Source: Alternaria dauci (Eukaryota; Ascomycota; Dothideomycetes; Pleosporales; Pleosporaceae). Taken from it: a DNA stretch of 64,000 nucleotides. The translations under genes were made by a program, and so were the position numbers. Under the pieces are notes generated by a model. That model saw only the letters and a program-made list of their open reading frames with translations, was not told the origin of the DNA and searched no databases. Numbering within the stretch: position 1 is the first letter of the stretch; every line of letters starts with the position of its first letter. Below, piece after piece: positions 58,027-64,000 of this stretch. The stretch spans positions 1-64,000 of the forward strand of contig NC_091280.1 of NCBI RefSeq assembly GCF_042100115.1, read 5' to 3'.

Positions 58027-58328
58027 TTGTTTCTACTCCGCTGGTAGCAGCAGCTGCACTTTTTGCAGTTGGTCATGGTATCGCTAGGCTCTTCCATGTG
58101 CAAACGCGCTGAGTGTCTCTGATTCGTCCACTGCTCTCACCTGCGCCTCAATGTGGTCAAGCTGCGTTTGCTAGCTCTGTATTCCCGTCTCTCTCCTCTC
58201 TCACCTCTGGTGATTCTTTCTCACTCCTTACAGAACACTTCCTACGTCTTTCGATATCCATCTCCAGTACAATTGATACGTCTTGTATCAATTTCCAAAA
58301 GCACGTTGCGAGAGGATACTCCAAGACC

Positions 58329-58934
58329 ATGGCACCATCTACTTCTCCACCCAGGCGCCAGGCATCTCCGATCGGCCAAGCATCGCGCGACGGCATCCAA
58401 GCAGCTCGTGGTATGATCCAAGGACCGAACCGTGTCACTCGCCTGCCGGCGTCGCCCAGGGAGACTGCGTCAATCAAATGTAGTCAATTGCGCAAAGCGA
58501 GAACGCGTGCCCAAGAAGCCGTACACGCACTGCAGTCTGAATTGCAGGTAATAGAAGGTCTTGAGGACGATCAGGCCACCATCAAGGACACGCTGAATAT
58601 GGAAATCAACAAGCTGAAGACCCGCCTTTCTTTCGAGAAGCACTGGAGCTCTTCGGAAAGTAGTAAGGCAAAGCACACTTCTGACAGATTGGCTACCCAG
58701 GTCAAGAAGCTGGAACAAGAGCTTGTGGATGCCAAAGCAAAGACCGTTGTGGATGACGAAGCCAGGAACGAATTAGCTGATGCGCATCTTGAGATTACGG
58801 AGTTGGAACAAGAGCTCAAGCAAGAGAGGGCTCGGTGCTCTGCAAACTGCGATGCGAAGCAGGAGTTGGATGAGCTGAAAGCAAAGTTGGTGGAGATGGT
58901 TGCTGGCGCGAAGTTCAAAGAATCGTGGGATTGA
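58329..58934 (+). CDS. Coiled-coil protein of unknown function
   Basis: 201 aa from the ATG at 58329 (ACCATGG). The frame is open upstream to 58113 but from GTG, so the shorter start was chosen. Residues 1-50 are basic and Pro/Ser-rich. Residues about 60-190 form long heptad-like helices (RKARTRAQEAVHALQSELQ, QVKKLEQELVDAKAK, LEITELEQELKQERARC), predicting coiled coil and self-association. There are no catalytic motifs or membrane segments. Family not recognised. Confidence 0.7.
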   Translation: MAPSTSPPRRQASPIGQASRDGIQAARGMIQGPNRVTRLPASPRETASIKCSQLRKARTRAQEAVHALQSELQVIEGLEDDQATIKDTLNMEINKLKTRLSFEKHWSSSESSKAKHTSDRLATQVKKLEQELVDAKAKTVVDDEARNELADAHLEITELEQELKQERARCSANCDAKQELDELKAKLVEMVAGAKFKESWD

Positions 58935-59281
58935 AGAGTAGGGTGACCGTGCCGAAGGAAGTTACGGAGGGTTACGAAGTCATATGGCAAAGTTTTCGAT
59001 GGAAAGGGCTTTGTGGAAAAGGATACGAACTTGGTTATCAGTACACTCTACTGTACAAGCCAACCGGCTATGGCTGTCTAGTTGACAGCAGGTCTGTATT
59101 TAGTCTTCTACCCTCCCTTCATCAACCTTTCCCTCAGTCATCCACTCCCCAAGATAGCTTGGAAACTACCAGCATCAACATCCTTTGTAGTTGTTCCCCA
59201 ACTCATCTCGAACTTCTCTACCGCTACTTTACACAACAAACCCTCCGCACACGCGTGTATGATCCCTCTACACCAACTTTC

Positions 59282-59770
59282 CTACTCCGCCTTCTTCCTC
59301 TCTTGATGACTTTCAAACCACTCCGGCTTACAAAAAAGCGCAAAACTTCTCCACGCTATAAACGGCACGAACTGCCCAGCTGTAGCCAATAAAGAACTCT
59401 TCGGGATGCCTCCTTCCATCCTGAGCGCTTGCCATACCAACACCGGCACAAAAAACAATTCCCAGCCGAGTATGAAACGATACAACGTCTTGCGCGATTC
59501 GACCGCGGCTCTGTTGTTGAACGCGTAGAGGCCGACTCCGGCGCCGACGAAGATGTTTGCGGCACCGTACTGCTGGGTAATTTGTAGTGCTGTTGTCGTG
59601 ATTTGGGTGATAGCTGTATCCAACACGCGAGACAGGTAATGGCGCGGGAAGAAGAGGAAGTAAGAGCCAGCAGCGACTGTGAAAATGGATTCGAAGGCAA
59701 GAGCGCCGCGGATGATGTTGCCTGAGGTGGAAGGGCTGGCTCCTTGGAGGGAATGTGCGGGAGGTGACAT
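59282..59770 (-). CDS. Small four-helix membrane protein, unknown
   Basis: 162 aa from the ATG at 59770; an upstream extension starts with GTG. Four hydrophobic segments are visible: ALAFESIFTVAAGSYFLFF, AANIFVGAGVGLYAF, FILGWELFFVPVLVW and LLATAGQFVPFIAWRSFALF. Short polar ends and a basic C-terminus (SHQERKKAE) follow. No signal peptide cleavage is obvious. The topology resembles small fungal integral membrane proteins of unknown role; I assign no function. It diverges from the bZIP gene. Confidence 0.75.
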   Translation of the reverse strand: MSPPAHSLQGASPSTSGNIIRGALAFESIFTVAAGSYFLFFPRHYLSRVLDTAITQITTTALQITQQYGAANIFVGAGVGLYAFNNRAAVESRKTLYRFILGWELFFVPVLVWQALRMEGGIPKSSLLATAGQFVPFIAWRSFALFCKPEWFESHQERKKAE

Positions 59771-60131
59771 TTTTTGGTGTTTGACTTTCACGAGTGTGTA
59801 GAGTTGGCTTTGGGCCACTTGGTGGAGGCCTATTGTATGGTGTTTGAGTTCAGGTAGGAAATCGGGAGTTGACGGAAATTTGTGACATTATATGTAACAC
59901 GAATGCACCAATTCGCTTTTGTAAATGACCTGTTGAATTACTGTACCTGATGCACGTGCTGCTCATATGCCAAGCCGCCATAACGTTATGCTCAAGACGA
60001 AAAGGGCAAGGCGCGCCCGATTGGGGCGGGGCCGATATTTGGACCCAACCTCTCCATTACCACCCCGCGTGATCATCCTCCCACACGCATGTAAACTCCT
60101 TGTTCTCGGCTGCAGCTTAACGAGAAGCATA

Positions 60132-61234
60132 ATGTCTTCTCAACAAGCTCCCGTTCCGTATGATCCAGAACGCAAGCGAGTTCTCAATGTCCTAGCCCAA
60201 CGGAGATACCGTAAGAAGTCCACGCGTGTTACTTCTTATCTGATCCTTATCCTGTCTAGGTCAACGTAGGCGAGAGCGGTTACGATTCTTGGAGACGGTG
60301 CTTCATGCCAGTGGTGCGAACGCAGTATGTGGTCTGAATACAGAGGTACAACTTCAACACTCGGCAGAGCCTCTAGCCCCGGAACCATGCGGCACCGACA
60401 GATTTCGCAGCAATCCTGTTTACGATCCATTTCAAGGTTTCGAAAATACAGCAGTAGATGCGCCCTCTATGGGCCTTGCGCCATGTGATATGCTCTTCAG
60501 CACGTCGGCAAGCTCGTCTTCATATGTGGGCAATCAGTTCGGCATTGACCCCATTCTATCTTATGGTATGCCCCAACTAATCTGCAGCTAAGATCCTGCC
60601 ACGGATGTGCCCACTGACTTAGTCTATAGCAAATGATGCTCGGAGCTATACCTCAACGTTCGATTCACAATTATCAGCAGAACTCCAAGACCTCGAAACT
60701 TCCCAGTTCACCTTCCCATCAGAACACATCATTGATATCCCAGGCTTCAAAACGATGGAAGTCTCTCTTCGAATCGCACAGATGCTTGGTATTGGAGATG
60801 AGCTATTAGATCTCTCTAGAAGCCGGGTCCTAGACGTATCGAAAATTTCTGTCCCTTTGGGAGATTTACCCGAAAACTTACGTCCGACGGAAGCACAGCT
60901 CTTATTACCACACAGTCCAATGATAGATATCCTTCCTTGGCCATCTGTTAGGACGAAGCTTATTTGTCTCTTCAGCCAGCCTGATCAGCTCAGACCGCCT
61001 ATCGCAAGAGGCACCACGGGTATCATGCGGCTGTTGTATAGTATTGACGACGAGTTGGAGGGACTTCGTGTCGTATCTGACGCGAATGAACAAGGGTATA
61101 ATGTAAAAGGTTGGGAGGTCGGACAAGCCGTGTTCAAAGACTGGTGGTGGGTGTTGGATTCGAGAATTGTTTCCAACTCAAACCGACTCAGGAGCATGAG
61201 AGGAGCCCCCACATTGGAACTTCCGCCACCGTAA
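60132..61234 (+). CDS. bZIP transcription factor with DUF3425-type C-terminus
   Basis: Three exons, 329 aa: 60132-60210, 60260-60565, 60630-61234. The introns are 49 bp (GTAAGA...CTAG) and 64 bp (GTATGC...TATAG). Splicing joins VLNVLAQRRYR to QRRRERLRFLE, an AP-1-like basic region followed by a short leucine-zipper start. The C-terminal half (LRPTEAQLLLPHSPMIDILP, then LICLFSQP, and GWEVGQAVFKDWWWVLD) matches the DUF3425 domain that accompanies many fungal bZIP proteins. Expected role: nuclear DNA-binding regulator; targets unknown. Confidence 0.88.
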
Positions 61235-61777
61235 AAAGGTATCTGCGTTGTAGTCGAAGCCATAAAGGTCGCACGGGTCAATTCGCCCCTTCTGCGCAAC
61301 CGATTGACTAGAGCATGGTGAACAGAGGCGGGAAGGTTGCTATGACGCAGGGTGCGGGCTCATGGCGTTATGCCTGGGATACACGGCGCCAAGGATCGAG
61401 CTGATTCGTGCACAGCAGATGCGAATCCGAGGCTGAGGGAGTCACTCTGCTTGTAGCAGTAACATGTTGGCCTCCTCATCCATCGTATCACTCTTCCAAA
61501 CCGTATCTGGCCTCCCGAAATGGATCGATGATGCTCTTCGGGTCCTCCGCAGTACGAGACTGCAACTGCTCCTTCGTGAGTTGCTCAGTTACCTTTGATT
61601 TAGAGAGGCAAGTTCGTACCCTAGCAGAAGGAAGGAGAAGACGGGAAAGCAGCAGTAGAATAGAAACGAAACGAAAAGAAAATTGGTATATGAAAGAATT
61701 AATCGACACCTTGAACTAATGGTTACTAAGAGTGATGGAAACGATAACACTTCAATACAAACTATGATCTACTATAA
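61235..61777. other. Intergenic, convergent ends of bZIP and HET genes
   Basis: No supported coding frame; short overlapping frames look random. The part at about 61620-61760 is A-rich and may hold the 3' processing signals of both flanking genes. Confidence 0.5.
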
Positions 61778-63944
61778 CTATATTAACACGATAGTACGCG
61801 GGGGAACATGATCCGAAGTAATTAGCCCACGCCATCCTCCTATCGCCAATGGAGTTTGTGATACGTTGCAAACGATATTATCATCATTATGGCGCACCGC
61901 GGTCAAATAGACGATTCCAGTGCGCACGTATGTGTTCGTCGTGTGTTCAACCTTTTCTATACATATACCTCGATTTGGTTTGACCATCAACACTTCGCAG
62001 GACACATGATGAGTAAAGTCGAATAAGACGTAACCTCTAGTCAATGTGCCGTTGCCGAGCTGAATTGTGCAATGTTTTTCAACGCCAGGCGTGACCTTGT
62101 CTTCAGCCTGAACATCTGTGATAATTGTCACTGGCCCTGTCAGGCGGACAAAACTCTCCTTGAGTGCGCCAAAGGGGTCAATGCCGTCGGGAACGCTGCT
62201 GCATTCTTCGAGACGAGCGCAGTACTCGACTTCTGGGAGGTCGAGCCAGTGCTCTATCTGTCCGTTCACGGACGCCCAAGACCACGATGGTGCAATCCAT
62301 CTATGTCGTCTTCTCGGTGCTCGGGAATCTCCTTCCACGGTTTCTGGCGAACTCGGTTTGACCTTGGGGTGCCATAGAAGGCCATCCACGAAATGCTGTT
62401 TCCACAACCCGGCGCAGTACACATCACCAGTAAGTTGCTGAATCTTCTGAACTATGCCGGATATTGCTGGAAAAATGTCGGTCTCGTACGTGACTTGGCG
62501 TGCACTATAAGAATTTACGAAGTCGACCCAGAAATCTGCTCTATATCGTTGACTCATATTATGGGTCAAAGATTCTGCGATTGATTCAAATCGTCCGGAG
62601 GGGATGGGACCATTGATTTGCTGGTGAATCTCTTCGGTTGCATAAATCTGATCGCATCTCCAGGTCATCTGTTCTTCCTTGAAGCTTAGGACACGGTTGG
62701 AAAGAAGGCTTTCTTGAGCAGCCCATGCACGACGATCTAAAGGGTTAGGATGCTAAACCATGTCAATTTCCAATAATCATCAGAACACGTGGTTAATGAC
62801 TAACCGTGTATGGAAGCCATCGAGACGGTTGGAGATATACCTCGAATGAGCCCTCATGATCTTCAACGTCTATACAGATTGGGGATCCGACGTTGCGAAG
62901 ACCAAGAAACCCTTCTCTGCAGTGCTCTGCTCGTGAAGCAGCTAAGGTCAGGTACGCATTGGAGTAATATCTGCCATGCGTGCAGCTTCCTTTTCCCAGT
63001 CTGCTTTGCAGTCTTGCAATATGCACAGACAATCAATCCAGATGTATCTGAGGCCCATCCATCGCACAATCATAATGGCATCTTGTAAGGTCTTAGGTAG
63101 TGTGTCAAAACTGATAGCGAATTGATGTGCTCGCAAATTGGTCGTAGTGGTGGTCGAGGGTAAGCTAGCGCCCCAGCAGTAGCTCAAGGTCGCATAACGT
63201 CCCGTCTGGCCATGTGAAGTCTGGAGGAGCTTGCAATTTTCTTCCTGGAACAATTCCCGCCATTTACAACACTTGGCAAGCGTTTGTCTCGGCTCAGGTA
63301 GTGCGCCCAAATCCAAGACTCTTGTCGGTAGTGGAACAAGTCTGGTCCTAAGATGAGAGCACTTGGAATGGCTGTTGTTGCATTCGTCTAGCCAGAGTAG
63401 CATTAGGTTCAGTGTGTTAGGGTGAAGTGTCTCCCGGAAAACGACATTCTCGAGTGGGCTCTTCAACGAACTGTCTGCATGATCCAATCAGTTTCTGTGC
63501 ACTCGTTTTCAGGTGTAAAGGTTTACCGATAGTTTTCCGGAGAACGAGTTTTAAATACCAAGTCTTTCTTCCACGGGGGTCGCCTAGGCTAAGGAGTATG
63601 TGAGGATTACAGTGTCGATCGGTACGTAACTTCATCCAAATCATAGGATTCCGCGAAACGGCCGTCTTGGCTTCTTCCCATGCCACGAATTCAATCGTGT
63701 TTCGCATGTACCACTCTTCATCTTTGATACTAAGCAAGACGAGATCGCATAGTCGGCACGTCTTAGCACGAGACACCAACTCTGAAACAGTACATCGTCG
63801 CTTATTCCATGGAAGGTGGTCCGAGAACCTTAGTGATGTTCGTCCGACTGAATTGAACCTGAAACCGTCGTGCACGATCCCTTCTCCATCACGATTGATG
63901 AGTTTTCGAAATGGAATAGATTTACAAACGATACATAGAGACAT
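61778..63944 (-). CDS. Heterokaryon-incompatibility (HET) domain protein, one frameshift
   Basis: Start ATG at 63944 (MSLCIVCKSIPF). Exon 1 63944-63527; intron 63526-63475 (52 bp, GTAAAC...CAG); exon 2 63474-62805; intron 62804-62753 (52 bp, GTTAGT...TTTAG); exon 3 62752-61778. HET motifs are clear: YATLSYCWG, LPKTLQDAI, YIWIDCLCILQD, and NAYLTLAAS, then PLDRRAWAAQESLLS. At about 62965-62969 the frame shifts by one base inside the conserved ADI-YSNAYL segment; the exon lengths sum to a multiple of three only if one base is missing there. The full protein would be about 687 aa. HET proteins trigger cell death after fusion of unlike strains. This is either a broken allele or a consensus error in a T run. 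Confidence 0.85.
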
Positions 63945-64000
63945 AGCTGCGAATGCGATACCCGTAGTATGTGGTGTTCTTCTTCTTCGTTGCAACCTTC

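Overview
The window is nuclear DNA of a filamentous ascomycete, most likely a Dothideomycete of the Pleosporales type. The evidence is short (46-75 bp) GT-AG introns with CTAAC-like branch sites, TTAGGG-type telomere repeats, AT-rich blocks almost free of CpA/TpG (the footprint of repeat-induced point mutation, RIP), and fungal families such as a HET protein, a DUF3425 bZIP factor and RQT4. I see no rRNA, tRNA or CRISPR.

Layout. (1) 1-3078: a 34-bp tandem array followed by a truncated, frameshifted copy of a gene for a ParB/sulfiredoxin-like protein. (2) 3079-3236: about 26 copies of CCCTAA, orientated as a left chromosome end, so region 1 is joined to the outer face of a telomere. (3) 3245-5443: an 18-bp array with TTAGGG cores, 1.4 kb of RIP-like AT-rich DNA, and a 22-bp array that crosses from mutated to intact units. 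(4) 5444-27006: a non-RIPed, GC-normal gene island. It holds a zinc-knuckle/UPF1-like SF1 helicase and an SNF2-family helicase that diverge from a promoter with four copies of one motif, an unknown 620-aa protein, a gene remnant interrupted by a 411-bp TIR element, an unknown protein of about 1,170 aa, and an intact three-exon ParB-like gene of 719 aa. (5) 27165-28620: a second 34-bp array, upstream of the intact ParB-like gene; regions 1 and 5 with their genes form an inverted, nearly identical duplication. (6) 28.6-46.5 kb: RIP-like AT-rich DNA without intact genes, containing a family of 35-nt palindromes, a 21-bp array and a pyrimidine-rich tract. (7) 46.5-64 kb: ordinary gene-dense DNA with an NTase-like/ankyrin protein, a formaldehyde-dehydrogenase-type ADH, a PPIL1-type cyclophilin, RQT4/TRIP4, a coiled-coil protein, a small membrane protein, a bZIP factor and a HET protein with a one-base frameshift.

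How it fits together. From 3.08 kb rightwards the window reads as one subtelomere entering core chromosome. The island genes share unusual nucleic-acid functions (two helicase superfamilies and a ParB-like protein beside an iteron-like palindromic array). They may belong to one subtelomere-associated or mobile element. That is inference; the gene structures, the arrays and the telomere junction are read directly. Several genes are broken by single-base indels, so residual consensus errors in the assembly are a real alternative to pseudogenisation.
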